A DNA stretch of 64,000 nucleotides from JBAZAX01 sp041671765. Lineage in GTDB: Bacteria; Babelota; Babeliae; Babelales; RVW-14. Below the pieces are notes generated by a model that saw only the letters and a program-made list of their open reading frames with translations, ran no database searches and had not been told where the DNA came from. The position numbers and the translations under genes are program-made. Every line of letters begins with the position of its first letter. Position 1 is the stretch's first letter. Below are positions 36,754-45,440 of this stretch, piece by piece. The stretch covers positions 20,205-84,204 of the forward strand of contig JBAZAX010000002.1 of assembly GCA_041671765.1 (NCBI GenBank). The letters run 5' to 3'.

Positions 36754-36929
36754 TGTTACAAAATCCTTTTTCGTAAGAACCTTTGATTTGCTTTCAAATT
36801 TTTCGGTAACTAGCAACTAACAATTTCACAGTACAAAATCCTAAAAAATCCTTTTTTCAAACATTTTCTACACCAAAAATCTATCAGAATTTTATATCCA
36901 GTGCAAACAGAACATTTTTTTTGAGGTTT

Positions 36930-37004
36930 TGGAGCGGGAAACGGGATTCGAACCCGCGACCCTTGCCTTGGCAAGGCAATGCTCTACCACTGAGCTATTC
37001 CCGC
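36930..37004 (-). tRNA. tRNA-Gly (GCC)
   Basis: On the minus strand: acceptor GCGGGAA/TTCCCGC, anticodon loop TTGCCAA (GCC), T-loop GGTTCGAATCC, discriminator T and an encoded CCA (TGG at 36930-36932 of the plus strand). Confidence 0.96.
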
Positions 37005-37114
37005 AAGAAGTCAAACGTTAAAAAAGATTCAAATTATCTGCTTAAACTTTATATATAAAACGCATGCTTGTCAAATAATTTTTTCAAAGAATTATACCCC
37101 AAATTATATGGCGA

Positions 37115-38959
37115 TTACACATGTACTACGGTCACAACGCCATGCAGCTTATTTCGTGGTAATTCATGGAATTGTACAAAAGATGGTGATAGGCGCTTGA
37201 TAGCAGAGAAAATGCGCATAAAAATATTTTTTGTAACAATCTCATCAAGCCCATAAAATATCACTTTAGCGTTAATTCCTGCGTTTTTTAGGACGTTTTC
37301 AACGTTGAGTACTTCCATATAACCGCAATGAATTTCAAATATACGCAATCCGGAAGATATTTCACCCTTAAAAAAACCAATAATACCGTATGGATCATCT
37401 CGCTGAATAACTGAAACGAGAATGTTATCCTCGTAAATTATTCCATTTTCAAACATTGCCTGATGAACGTATGGCGAAATTGCCTGTGTATCCCGAACGA
37501 AAAAAAGAGCCGTTCCACAAAGCCTACCAGTAGATGAATAAGCTTGTGAAAAAATATTGATAAAATTTTCTAAAGAAACAGGCTGCAATGCACTGCGTAC
37601 TTTTGCTTGACCCAACACATAAATCAAAATTATTGAAAGAGGAATCAATGCTATTAAAATGGACCAATAACCACCATGTTTTACCTTAAATAATGTTGAC
37701 GCAAAGAAAATAACATTAATTGAAACAAGAAATCCAGCCAAAATTCGCTTAAATTTGTTTTTACGCAACCAAAAAATACTTGTCATCATAATTCCGGTTA
37801 TTACCATTGTTCCACTTGCTGCAAAACCATATGCCGCTGCTAAATTCAGAGATTCTTTAAAGTTAATAATCATAAACAGCACAGCACAAAGTAATGTCCA
37901 ATTTATAAAACCAATGTAAACCTGTGAATGCATTCTACTTGAGGTGTATTCTATTTTAAACATCGGCATAATTTGAGTCGTAATACCCTGATAAATAACA
38001 GAAAAAATTCCGCTAATCATCGCCTGGGAAGCGATCACAGTAGCCATCAAGCTTAAAATTAAAAATGGCACGTATAGCCAACTCACCTGACCAAGAAACA
38101 TCTCATATATAATAATTTTTGAATTTGGATTTTGAATCAAGTAAGCGCCCTGCCCCAGATACGTAAAAATTAAAGCTATAAAAACATAACCCCATGCTTG
38201 TTGTATCGGCTTGCGACCTAAATGCCCCATATCCGCGTATAAGGCCTCAACTCCGGTGGCGCAAAGTATTATACCCGATAGAATAAAAAATCCCACCCAG
38301 CCTGATGTAACAACAAATTTAATTCCATAGTATGGATTCAGTGCATTTAAAATAAATGGATACTGAATAATCGCTAAAAAGCCGGACCCCAAAATCGCTA
38401 AAAACCAGACAACCATAATAGGCCCAAAAGTTCGAGAAACAGCATCTACGCCCTTACGCTGAAACATGAACAACCCAAACGTTATCAAACAAGCTACAGC
38501 AACGAGCGTTGCCGTTTTTAGATACTCAAGACCGGGAATATAACGCAAACCCTCAACTGCACTCAAAATACTTATTGCAGGAGTTATTACTCCATCCCCA
38601 ATGAATAACGATATGCCTATGAATGAAAGAAAAGTAATAAGTGTAACTTTAGATTTTGATTTTAAGAGTGATTTTAAGATCTCACGCAAAACAATCGTCC
38701 CTCCCTCACCTTTTTTACTTAAACTCATTGCAAGCCATGAGTATTCAATGCAAACAAGCAGTCCCAGCGTCCAGATTATCAACGATACAACCCCGATTAC
38801 ATTTTCAATAGATGGTCTAATCAAATAAAAAATTGCAGGAAGCGTGTAAATCGGGCTTGTTCCAATATCTCCAAAAACTATGCCCAGGGCCTTGATTATA
38901 TCCTTGATCTGTTTGGGCGCAGAACTTGGCCTAGTAATTGGCAAATAAGAATCCGTCAT
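37115..38959 (-). CDS. kup: KUP-type potassium transporter
   Basis: 614 residues with about twelve membrane helices and a cytoplasmic C-terminal domain. ALGIVFGDIGTSPIYTLPA is the KUP signature; KKGEGGTIVL and IGDGVITPAISILSAVEG are further family motifs. It takes up K+ with protons at the inner membrane. AGAGG precedes the ATG. It stands alone between tRNA-Gly and a divergent small exported protein. Confidence 0.95.
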   Translation of the reverse strand: MTDSYLPITRPSSAPKQIKDIIKALGIVFGDIGTSPIYTLPAIFYLIRPSIENVIGVVSLIIWTLGLLVCIEYSWLAMSLSKKGEGGTIVLREILKSLLKSKSKVTLITFLSFIGISLFIGDGVITPAISILSAVEGLRYIPGLEYLKTATLVAVACLITFGLFMFQRKGVDAVSRTFGPIMVVWFLAILGSGFLAIIQYPFILNALNPYYGIKFVVTSGWVGFFILSGIILCATGVEALYADMGHLGRKPIQQAWGYVFIALIFTYLGQGAYLIQNPNSKIIIYEMFLGQVSWLYVPFLILSLMATVIASQAMISGIFSVIYQGITTQIMPMFKIEYTSSRMHSQVYIGFINWTLLCAVLFMIINFKESLNLAAAYGFAASGTMVITGIMMTSIFWLRKNKFKRILAGFLVSINVIFFASTLFKVKHGGYWSILIALIPLSIILIYVLGQAKVRSALQPVSLENFINIFSQAYSSTGRLCGTALFFVRDTQAISPYVHQAMFENGIIYEDNILVSVIQRDDPYGIIGFFKGEISSGLRIFEIHCGYMEVLNVENVLKNAGINAKVIFYGLDEIVTKNIFMRIFSAIKRLSPSFVQFHELPRNKLHGVVTVVHV

Positions 38960-39201
38960 AAAAGCCTCTCTATTTTTACTTTTGTACTATCTTTTTATTA
39001 TTGGTTATTTATGAGTTTTACTAAAATGTAACCAAAAAAACAAGTTAACAATGATTTCATGCCATTCAGGCATTTTTAAACTATCCAAAATCAAACCCAT
39101 TTGTATCTTAACTTTTCAAATTTCGTAGCTATACTAAGCCTCACGAAATTAAACGTGAAAAAAATTTAAAAATATTATTTCTTAAAATTGAAGGATTTTT
39201 C

Positions 39202-39762
39202 GTGAAAAATTTGTTAAAAATAGCATTTTTTGCAACAACATTGTCAATTACACAGCTTTCCCGCGGTGCGACAGTTACAATCAATAATACAGCGCCATTT
39301 AAGATTGAAGCCAGCTTTGATCTAATGGCATATCCTGACACAAAAAAAACAATCAGCGAAAATTCAAGCCTAAAAGAAGATATTGGAAAAGTGTTCTTAC
39401 GAGGCATATCCATTGGAGTTCATATTGGAAATAACTTTATGGAAAATGTTTTAAGCGAAAACTTGTCTCAAACGCTTGGACTTGGCGATATTGAGTATTA
39501 CGTATTCAGTGAACTAAAAAATGATGGCAGAAAAAATAGCGCCGGCGAGTTTATTGTTGAATTCAAGCTTTATCTACTTCGACTCCCAAGATTTATATAT
39601 TCCGGTGGCTGTGTGGCAAAAAGCGAGACATTTAAAGTTGTAACAAAAGATTTTGAAACATTTAGGCTAATCAAAGAAGAAAAAGAGCAAAACGCTAATT
39701 CACAGGTAAATAGCATGTCAAATAGTGGTTCTCTTGGTTATTCATCAACTAATATCAGATAA
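39202..39762 (+). CDS. Small exported protein, unknown
   Basis: 186 residues from a GTG, with GAAGGA about 8 nt upstream. Signal peptide at about residues 1-23 (LLKIAFFATTLSITQLSRGA). The mature part begins ATVTINNTAPFKIEA, beta-strand-like, and ends in an Asn/Ser-rich tail (NSMSNSGSLGYSSTNIR). I do not recognise the family. Confidence 0.6.
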   Translation: MKNLLKIAFFATTLSITQLSRGATVTINNTAPFKIEASFDLMAYPDTKKTISENSSLKEDIGKVFLRGISIGVHIGNNFMENVLSENLSQTLGLGDIEYYVFSELKNDGRKNSAGEFIVEFKLYLLRLPRFIYSGGCVAKSETFKVVTKDFETFRLIKEEKEQNANSQVNSMSNSGSLGYSSTNIR

Positions 39763-39790
39763 AAAAGTTGTACAAAAAACTGCTTTCCTG

Positions 39791-39819
39791 TTGACAACAA
39801 GCAACTTCACAGGTAGGCT
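39791..39819 (+). promoter_or_regulatory. Probable promoter of tRNA-Phe
   Basis: Perfect TTGACA at 39791-39796, 17-nt spacer, TAGGCT at 39814-39819. The tRNA starts 33 nt downstream. Confidence 0.4.
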
Positions 39820-39851
39820 ACAGCTTGTAATATTTATGAAAATTATGAAGT

Positions 39852-39927
39852 GCCAGGGTAGCTCAGGTGGTAGAGCAGAAGACTGAAAATCTTTGTGTCA
39901 GCGGTTCAACTCCGCTCCTTGGCACCA
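39852..39927 (+). tRNA. tRNA-Phe (GAA)
   Basis: Acceptor GCCAGGG/CCTTGGC with one G-U pair, anticodon loop CTGAAAA (GAA), T-loop GGTTCAACTCC, encoded CCA. Confidence 0.96.
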
Positions 39928-40069
39928 TTTTTTTGTCTAATATTTAAAAACATGAAAAATCCTATATTTCCAAACCAAATCTTGTACAAAAAATGTGATC
40001 GTTTAAAATACTGAATAATACTCTGATAAATTTGTTTTTTGGGTAACAGTTTTTAATTGTGGAAATAAA

Positions 40070-41398
40070 ATGTTTAACTTTCTTTCAGAAAAATTTGCAG
40101 GCGTCTTAGGTTGGCTAAAAAACAAGGGTCGGTTAACCGAAGAAAACATTCAAGAAGCTCTTGATCAGGTTCGCAATGCATTGCTCGATGCAGACGTACC
40201 TCACGATATTATAGATGCATTTTTAAATCAAATAAAAGACGGCATCGTTGGACAAAAGCTTCAGGCAAGCTTAAATCCGGGACAAATGCTTATCAAAATT
40301 GTTCATGAAAAATTACTCAGTTTTTTGGGAGGCACAGGCTCAACAAGCCAAGTTACATTCCAAATCCCATCAATTATACTGGTCATGGGGTTACAGGGCT
40401 CCGGTAAAACAACCACTATCGCAAAGGTTGCTAACTGGGTAAACAAGGAAGCAGCCAAACGTGGAAAAAAGCGCAGAATCCTGTTGGCATCAGTCGATTT
40501 TTATCGTCCGGCAGCCGTTGAACAGCTTAAAATACTTGCTGCCCAGGTTGGCGTAGATTTTTATTCCGCCACAAACACCAAACCGGTAAGCGCTGCCAAA
40601 GAAATTCAAGATTATTTCAAAAAAAATCAATATGAACTACTGTTCTTAGATACGGCCGGTCGCTTCCACGTTGACGACGAAATGATGCATGAGTTAGTTG
40701 AAATCAACAAAACAGTAGCTCCAAAATACAAATTTCTAGTTTTGGATGCCATGACGGGCCAAGAGTCCTTAAAAGTAGCTAAATCATTCAATGATTCCGT
40801 AAATTTTGATTTTTCTATTTTAAGCAAAATGGATAGCGACGCACGCGGTGGTGCGGCATTTGCATTTCGCTATGCCCTTAAAAAACCCATTGCTTTTGTT
40901 GGATCCGGCGAGAAAATAGATGATCTTGAAACTTTCATTCCTGAACGTATGGCAACAAGAATTCTTGGAATGGGCGACATTTTGACACTGATTGAAAAAG
41001 CAAGTGAAAGCATCGAGATAGACAGCCAAGAAACTATGGTCAAAAGATTCTCCGAGGGCACATTTTCTTTAAAAGATTTCGCCGAACAGCTTGATATGAT
41101 TGACAAAATGGGGTCTTTGAATAAAATTACAAGATACCTTCCAGGAATGAACAGCATTTCTCCGGAGGATATGGAACGCGGACAGTCGGAAATGAAGCGT
41201 TTCAAGGCAATAATATCTTCCATGACGGAAAAAGAACGCATTATGCCAACCCTACTTGATGGATCAAGAAAGCAAAGAGTTGCAAGGGGTGCAGGCGTAA
41301 ATGTGCAAGATATCAATCAATTGCTACAAAGATTTGAACAAAGTAAGCAATTTGTTAAAATGTTTAAAAAGATGGGTAAGTTCAGAAAGTTTTTTTAA
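40070..41398 (+). CDS. ffh: Signal recognition particle protein Ffh
   Basis: 442 residues: N-terminal four-helix part, then the G domain with GLQGSGKTTTIAK (G1), DTAGRFHVDDEMM (G3), SKMD in place of the usual TKLD (G4) and GSGEKIDDLE, and a C-terminal M domain (SEMKRFKAIISSM, MKKMGKFRKFF-like end) that binds 4.5S RNA and signal sequences. It directs membrane and exported proteins to SecYEG. Begins the block that continues with rpsP; GGAA precedes the ATG. Confidence 0.96.
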   Translation: MFNFLSEKFAGVLGWLKNKGRLTEENIQEALDQVRNALLDADVPHDIIDAFLNQIKDGIVGQKLQASLNPGQMLIKIVHEKLLSFLGGTGSTSQVTFQIPSIILVMGLQGSGKTTTIAKVANWVNKEAAKRGKKRRILLASVDFYRPAAVEQLKILAAQVGVDFYSATNTKPVSAAKEIQDYFKKNQYELLFLDTAGRFHVDDEMMHELVEINKTVAPKYKFLVLDAMTGQESLKVAKSFNDSVNFDFSILSKMDSDARGGAAFAFRYALKKPIAFVGSGEKIDDLETFIPERMATRILGMGDILTLIEKASESIEIDSQETMVKRFSEGTFSLKDFAEQLDMIDKMGSLNKITRYLPGMNSISPEDMERGQSEMKRFKAIISSMTEKERIMPTLLDGSRKQRVARGAGVNVQDINQLLQRFEQSKQFVKMFKKMGKFRKFF

Positions 41399-41460
41399 CT
41401 AAAATATCTTACCTCTTAATGTTGATAGTTGTTAGTTGTTGTTAGAAAGGACATTGATAA

Positions 41461-41721
41461 ATGGCAGTTAAAATTCGTCTAAGCAGAATAGGCAAAAAAA
41501 ACAGACCGTTCTGTCGCATTGTTGCTATAGACTCTCAGAAAAAAAGAGATGGTGCTTCCCTTGAAACTCTAGGTTCTTACGATCCTATTACACATGAAGT
41601 CATACAACTTCATATGGACAAAATAGAACAATGGATCTCAAAGGGTGCCAAATGCAGCGCCGCAGTTGAAAAGCTTATCAAGGATAAGAAAACCAGCTCA
41701 CCAAAAGCAAAAGCCGCTTAA
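41461..41721 (+). CDS. rpsP: 30S ribosomal protein S16
   Basis: 86 residues with the S16 start MAVKIRLSRIGKKNRPFCRIV and DSQKKRDGASLETLGSYDP, followed by a short Lys/Ala tail. A small-subunit assembly protein. It opens the standard rpsP-khpA-(rimM)-trmD-rplS gene order. AGAAAGGA lies about 9-13 nt before the ATG. Confidence 0.97.
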   Translation: MAVKIRLSRIGKKNRPFCRIVAIDSQKKRDGASLETLGSYDPITHEVIQLHMDKIEQWISKGAKCSAAVEKLIKDKKTSSPKAKAA

Positions 41722-41797
41722 CACTGGCAAGACTTTTAGATTTGTTAATTGAGGTAGTTCTTACAAACTGTATAGCTTAATTTTGGAGCAGTAAACC

Positions 41798-42037
41798 ATG
41801 AGTATCCTTAAAGAATTAGTTGAACAAATCGTAAAAAAATTAGTTGATAAACCAGAGAGTGTCAACGTAACAGAAGTCAGTGGCGAACAATCAACTATTA
41901 TTGAACTTCGCGTTGCACCTGAAGATTTGGGCAAAGTCATTGGCAAAGAAGGCAGAACCGCAAGGTCAATAAGAACTCTTGTTCAGGCTACAGCATCAAA
42001 AGAACACAAGCGCGCTGTTCTTGAGATTTTGGAATAA
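41798..42037 (+). CDS. khpA: KH-domain RNA-binding protein KhpA
   Basis: 79 residues, single KH domain with the GxxG loop in LGKVIGKEGRTARSIRTLV. Located between rpsP and trmD as in most bacteria. Known partners are KhpB/Jag; a Jag-like gene is present at 36052. TTGGAG precedes the ATG. Confidence 0.95.
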   Translation: MSILKELVEQIVKKLVDKPESVNVTEVSGEQSTIIELRVAPEDLGKVIGKEGRTARSIRTLVQATASKEHKRAVLEILE

Positions 42038-42068
42038 GAAGTCACAAAATATTTATAATAAAATTCGG

Positions 42069-42102
42069 TGGCTGGTGAACTTAACGCCAGCCATTTTTTT
42101 TT
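42069..42102 (+). terminator. Terminator or attenuator between khpA and trmD
   Basis: TGGCTGG, 11-nt loop, CCAGCCA, then nine T. It lies inside what is normally one operon, so trmD expression may depend on read-through. Confidence 0.8.
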
Positions 42103-42120
42103 GGAAGCCATGATTAAATC

Positions 42121-43638
42121 ATGATTAAGATATCAATTATCACCGTTTTTCCTGAATTACATGAAAATTTCATTAACACGAGCTTGATTCAACGTGCCGT
42201 TAAACAAGAAATTATTCAATTCAATCTCGTGCGTTTTTCAGACATGTGTCAACCCAAAGAACGAATTGACGAACCAACCGTTGGACATGGCGCCGGAATG
42301 ATAATTAAGCCTGAAGTTATCCAAAAGGCAATTGATCAGTGCCAAGAAAAGTGGGGTTCCGGATTTAAAATCTTTTTTTCGCCTCAGGGACAAAGACTTG
42401 ATCAACGCAAACTAAGCAATATTTATAAAAAATTGATATCCCGGGACCAAAATCAACAAGATCAAACTGGTAAATCTAACCAAGGACAAGCCATCGTATC
42501 CGCTCCTATAAGCACCACTGAGCCTTTTCCAGAATCAGACGCGTCACCTATCGGTGATGGTTCGACAAGCTCACCACGAGCGCGCCAGCTTGATGGCACT
42601 CTTCCTGAGCCTATCGAAGGATGCGAGCTTCAGAAGAGATATACTGAATCAGATCTTCATTTAATACTTATATGTTCTCGATACGAAGGCATCGACGAAC
42701 GCGTAGAAAGTTTTTATGCAGACATGACAGTATCAATCGGCGACTATGTATTAATGGGCGGAGACCTTCCAGCACAGGTCTTCTTGGAAGGACTTTTGCG
42801 ATTGATTCCAAATGTTGTTGGAAAAACAGCTTCTGTAGAGAACGAATCGTTCCAGGGAGCTTTTTTTGACCACCCTGAATATGGGCTGCCAGTTGAATGG
42901 AATCAACTGAAAATTCCGGATGTATTGCGTTCAGGGAATCACAAGCAAATAGCAATATGGCGAAAAGAACAGGCTGTTAAAAAAACAATTTTAAATAGAT
43001 TTGATTGGATACAAGAAAGTCACCCGGATGAAACGGATCTTGAACTTTGCAGAAAATTTATTCCTAACCATTATGTCGTAATAATGCACTCCCAAGTTAT
43101 TGTTGGAGACGGGCATAAAGTTGGGCACACATCTGTGGCATCAATAGACATTCACGACATCGCCCGCAGTTGTAAAACATATGGCATCAAGAATTTTTTT
43201 ATTGTTACGCAGCTTGAAGATCAGTTCAAGATCGTAAACACATTTTTTGATTTTTGGCATTCCAAAAAAGGCAAAGATTACAACTTAAGCCGCTACAACG
43301 CGATCGAATCCGTGATTTTAACAAAATCATTCGAGTCAGTACGGGAACAAATTAAACAAAAAGAGAATCTGGATCCTATCATAATTACAACATCTGCAAA
43401 ATCTCATGGAAACGGCGTAAAAATTGATTACTTCAGCCAAGGACTTGTTTGGCAAGAGAATCGACCGGTTTTGATTGTTTTTGGCACAGGACAGGGGCTC
43501 AGCGATGAAATAATGGATCAAAGTAATTTTATCCTCACCCCGGTTCGTGGCCTTACCAGTTACAACCATCTTTCTGTAAGATCTGCTGCTGCAGTTATTC
43601 TTGACAGATGGCTTGGATTAAATTCAAAAGTTGAGTAA
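42121..43638 (+). CDS. trmD: tRNA (guanine-N1)-methyltransferase TrmD fused to a second SPOUT methyltransferase domain
   Basis: 505 residues. About 1-107 and 173-310 make up TrmD: ITVFPELHENF, VGHGAGMIIKPEV, ICSRYEGIDERV and the knot SIGDYVLMGGDLPAQVF; it methylates G37 of tRNA. Residues 108-172 are an extra segment between the two knot halves, partly encoded by the degenerate palindromic element at 42559-42621. Residues about 315-505 (VVIMHSQVIVG to FGTGQGLSDEI and YNHLSVRSAAAVILDRWLG) fit the SAM-dependent RNA methyltransferase family Methyltrn_RNA_4 (PF09936), itself a SPOUT fold. So one chain carries two methyltransferases. RimM, usually between khpA and trmD, is absent here. A terminator separates it from khpA. 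Confidence 0.93.
   Translation: MIKISIITVFPELHENFINTSLIQRAVKQEIIQFNLVRFSDMCQPKERIDEPTVGHGAGMIIKPEVIQKAIDQCQEKWGSGFKIFFSPQGQRLDQRKLSNIYKKLISRDQNQQDQTGKSNQGQAIVSAPISTTEPFPESDASPIGDGSTSSPRARQLDGTLPEPIEGCELQKRYTESDLHLILICSRYEGIDERVESFYADMTVSIGDYVLMGGDLPAQVFLEGLLRLIPNVVGKTASVENESFQGAFFDHPEYGLPVEWNQLKIPDVLRSGNHKQIAIWRKEQAVKKTILNRFDWIQESHPDETDLELCRKFIPNHYVVIMHSQVIVGDGHKVGHTSVASIDIHDIARSCKTYGIKNFFIVTQLEDQFKIVNTFFDFWHSKKGKDYNLSRYNAIESVILTKSFESVREQIKQKENLDPIIITTSAKSHGNGVKIDYFSQGLVWQENRPVLIVFGTGQGLSDEIMDQSNFILTPVRGLTSYNHLSVRSAAAVILDRWLGLNSKVE
42559..42621 (+). repeat. Degenerate palindromic element inside trmD, copy C
   Basis: GGTTCGACAAGCTCACCACG and later CCTGAGCCTATCGAAGG are the two arms of the element seen at 1171-1294 and 17017-17105, in the opposite direction and a different frame, with a shortened middle. 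Confidence 0.7.
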
Positions 43639-43736
43639 AAATTAAAAAAGAAACTCGGAGACTTTACTGTATCTATGCAAAATACACTAACTTACATTAT
43701 TACAGCTTGAATATAGATATTTACTAAATTTTACCC

Positions 43737-43765
43737 TTGATAACTGCCCATTTTGTCTATATAAT
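43737..43765 (+). promoter_or_regulatory. Promoter of rplS
   Basis: TTGATA at 43737-43742, 17-nt spacer, perfect TATAAT at 43760-43765. The rplS ATG is 94 nt past the -10. This would give rplS its own transcript, apart from trmD. Confidence 0.7.
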
Positions 43766-43858
43766 ACAAGTTAAGTCTTTAAATTTTCCTGCATTTATGC
43801 TTTATAATTTGATATAATAATTTGATATAGTTTTTTAAGTTTTGGTTCAAGGAATACG

Positions 43859-44275
43859 ATGAAATCGACTCGTTTAAGCAAAGAAACAATTTTGGATTTG
43901 GCAACAGCTGAGCGCAATTTCCCCGACTTCAGAGTTGGCGATACAATCAGCGTTGCATCAAAGGTAAAAGAAGGCGCCAAGGAAAGACTACAGAGCTTTG
44001 AAGGCGAAGTTATTGACAGTCACAAAAATGGCATTGCATCGACCTTTACCGTTCGTAGAATTGGGGCAAATAGCGTTGGAGTTGAAAGAATCTATCCATA
44101 CTACTCTCCAAATATAGCTGAAATCACATTTGTAAAACGCGGTCGTGTACGCAGAGCCAAATTGGGCTACCTACGTCATCGTGTTGGTCGTGCCGGCAGA
44201 GTTAAAGAATTGGTCATATCAAAAGAAGAAACGGCCAGAATCAAAGGCGCAGGAACTCCTAAAACAAATGAATAA
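43859..44275 (+). CDS. rplS: 50S ribosomal protein L19
   Basis: 138 residues with FRVGDTISVASKVKEGAKER, QSFEGEVI, TVRRIGANSVGVERIYPYYSPNI and RRAKLGYLR, the L19 pattern, plus a charged C-terminal extension of about 25 residues. It sits at the 30S-50S interface. Own promoter upstream; CAAGGAA precedes the ATG. Confidence 0.97.
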   Translation: MKSTRLSKETILDLATAERNFPDFRVGDTISVASKVKEGAKERLQSFEGEVIDSHKNGIASTFTVRRIGANSVGVERIYPYYSPNIAEITFVKRGRVRRAKLGYLRHRVGRAGRVKELVISKEETARIKGAGTPKTNE

Positions 44276-44852
44276 ATTCGATATAAATTCGATACACAAA
44301 GGGCAGCCAAAAGGCTGTCCTTTGTTATTTATCCCAATTATTTTAACAATTTTCATTGCAATTTTACCCGCATGCTCAAAAAAGAGTATTGAAAATACTG
44401 CATCGCAAGTTCAATCAAGTGATATAAATAATCCATGCGAAGAAGCAACTCAAAACATATATCCCAAAATATCTCCCAGCATATCCCAAGTCCAAATCAA
44501 AAAAACTCACTATAAAACATTTGTAAATCAGGCCAGAAATATTGATATATCAACGCCTGTTGGATTTAGGCTTGAAAAAAGTGATAGTAATGAGATTGTA
44601 GAAAACAGAACCATGAACGATGAAATCCTCTTTTTTTTATATCATGGAAATCAGGACATAAAAAAAGTGGGTTCATTCTATAAGCGTGAGCTTGAAATTT
44701 TAGGATGGGACTTTAAAGATTTATCAACAAAGCAAGAGGGCCTTTTTATCTGTAATAAAAGCTCAAAAACATGCGTTGTATCAATCAGACCTAAAGATAT
44801 TAGTGGCTCAATAATTTGTATCACAATAACAAATAAATTTGATCAAAATTAA
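44268..44852 (+). CDS. Lipoprotein, unknown
   Basis: 194 residues. LTIFIAILPACSKK is a lipobox with a preceding hydrophobic helix, so the mature protein is lipidated at the Cys. Its ATG lies within the last codons of rplS. The following region of the message contains the rplS terminator hairpin (44298-44323), so translation must cross it; a TTG at 44322, just after the stem, is an alternative start that would still give a complete lipoprotein signal. The mature domain ends with KRELEILGWDFKDLS and similar; I do not recognise the family. Confidence 0.65.
   Translation: MNKFDINSIHKGQPKGCPLLFIPIILTIFIAILPACSKKSIENTASQVQSSDINNPCEEATQNIYPKISPSISQVQIKKTHYKTFVNQARNIDISTPVGFRLEKSDSNEIVENRTMNDEILFFLYHGNQDIKKVGSFYKRELEILGWDFKDLSTKQEGLFICNKSSKTCVVSIRPKDISGSIICITITNKFDQN
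44298..44330 (+). terminator. Terminator after rplS, inside lipoprotein coding start
   Basis: An 11-bp stem (AAAGGGCAGCC / GGCTGTCCTTT, one G-U pair) with an AAAA loop, followed by GTTATTT. The T run is weak. It lies inside the 5' part of the lipoprotein frame. Confidence 0.65.
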
Positions 44853-44870
44853 AACAAGTACGGTGATTTA

Positions 44871-44984
44871 ATGATTATAGTTTTAAAGACAATTTTATTT
44901 TTCGGACTAATATTATTGGTATCATTCTTAGTTTTTACATCATTGGTTAAAACTGTAGGTCAACTTTTTGGGTTCAAAAACTAA
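44871..44984 (+). CDS. Very small membrane protein
   Basis: 37 residues, nearly all one hydrophobic helix (MIIVLKTILFFGLILLVSFL then VFTSLVKTVGQLFGF). It follows the lipoprotein gene by 18 nt in the same direction, with a weak GGTGA site. Too short to judge by similarity; the charge pattern and position make it plausible. Confidence 0.4.
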   Translation: MIIVLKTILFFGLILLVSFLVFTSLVKTVGQLFGFKN

Positions 44985-44996
44985 TTTTAGTTTTCG

Positions 44997-45206
44997 TTAC
45001 TTTTTCTTAGTTATAAAACATTTGATTTTATGCACCAATTTGCGTCCACCTATCAGAAATAACCCTAACAAAATTAATAAAACTCCTGGAATTATTGGAA
45101 GAAACAGACCGACAACTCCAATAATAATAAAAATAATACCAAATACTAGATGGACAAAGCCATTTAGCTCACTTATTATTTCTTGAAACCAGTTATTTTG
45201 CTTCAT
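44997..45206 (-). CDS. Small two-helix membrane protein, PGPGW/DUF454-like
   Basis: 69 residues: an amphipathic start, then GIIFIIIGVVGLFLPIIPG and VLLILLGLFLIGG, the LP..PG..L...GL pattern of small inner-membrane families such as PGPGW or DUF454, and a basic tail. GAGGA lies upstream of the ATG. Function unknown. Confidence 0.65.
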   Translation of the reverse strand: MKQNNWFQEIISELNGFVHLVFGIIFIIIGVVGLFLPIIPGVLLILLGLFLIGGRKLVHKIKCFITKKK

Positions 45207-45260
45207 AAGCTTGTCAAATCCTCATATTTATGTTAAAAAACTAATATAATTCTTTTTTAT

Positions 45261-45334
45261 TGGGAAGTCGTCTAATGGCAGGACTCTGGATTCTGGTTCC
45301 AGTTATAGAGGTTCGAATCCTCTCTTCCCAGCCA
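45261..45334 (+). tRNA. tRNA-Gln (CTG)
   Basis: Acceptor TGGGAAG/CTTCCCA, anticodon stem CTGGA/TCCAG around loop TTCTGGT (CTG), T-loop GGTTCGAATCC, discriminator G, encoded CCA. Confidence 0.95.
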
Positions 45335-45440
45335 CCTACTTTTTTATCTATTTCATATTTTACGTTTGTATATTTAGATTAGCACAACTATTCATACAAA
45401 AATTTATTTGATAAATGCAAGTGTTAACTATATTGAGAAA

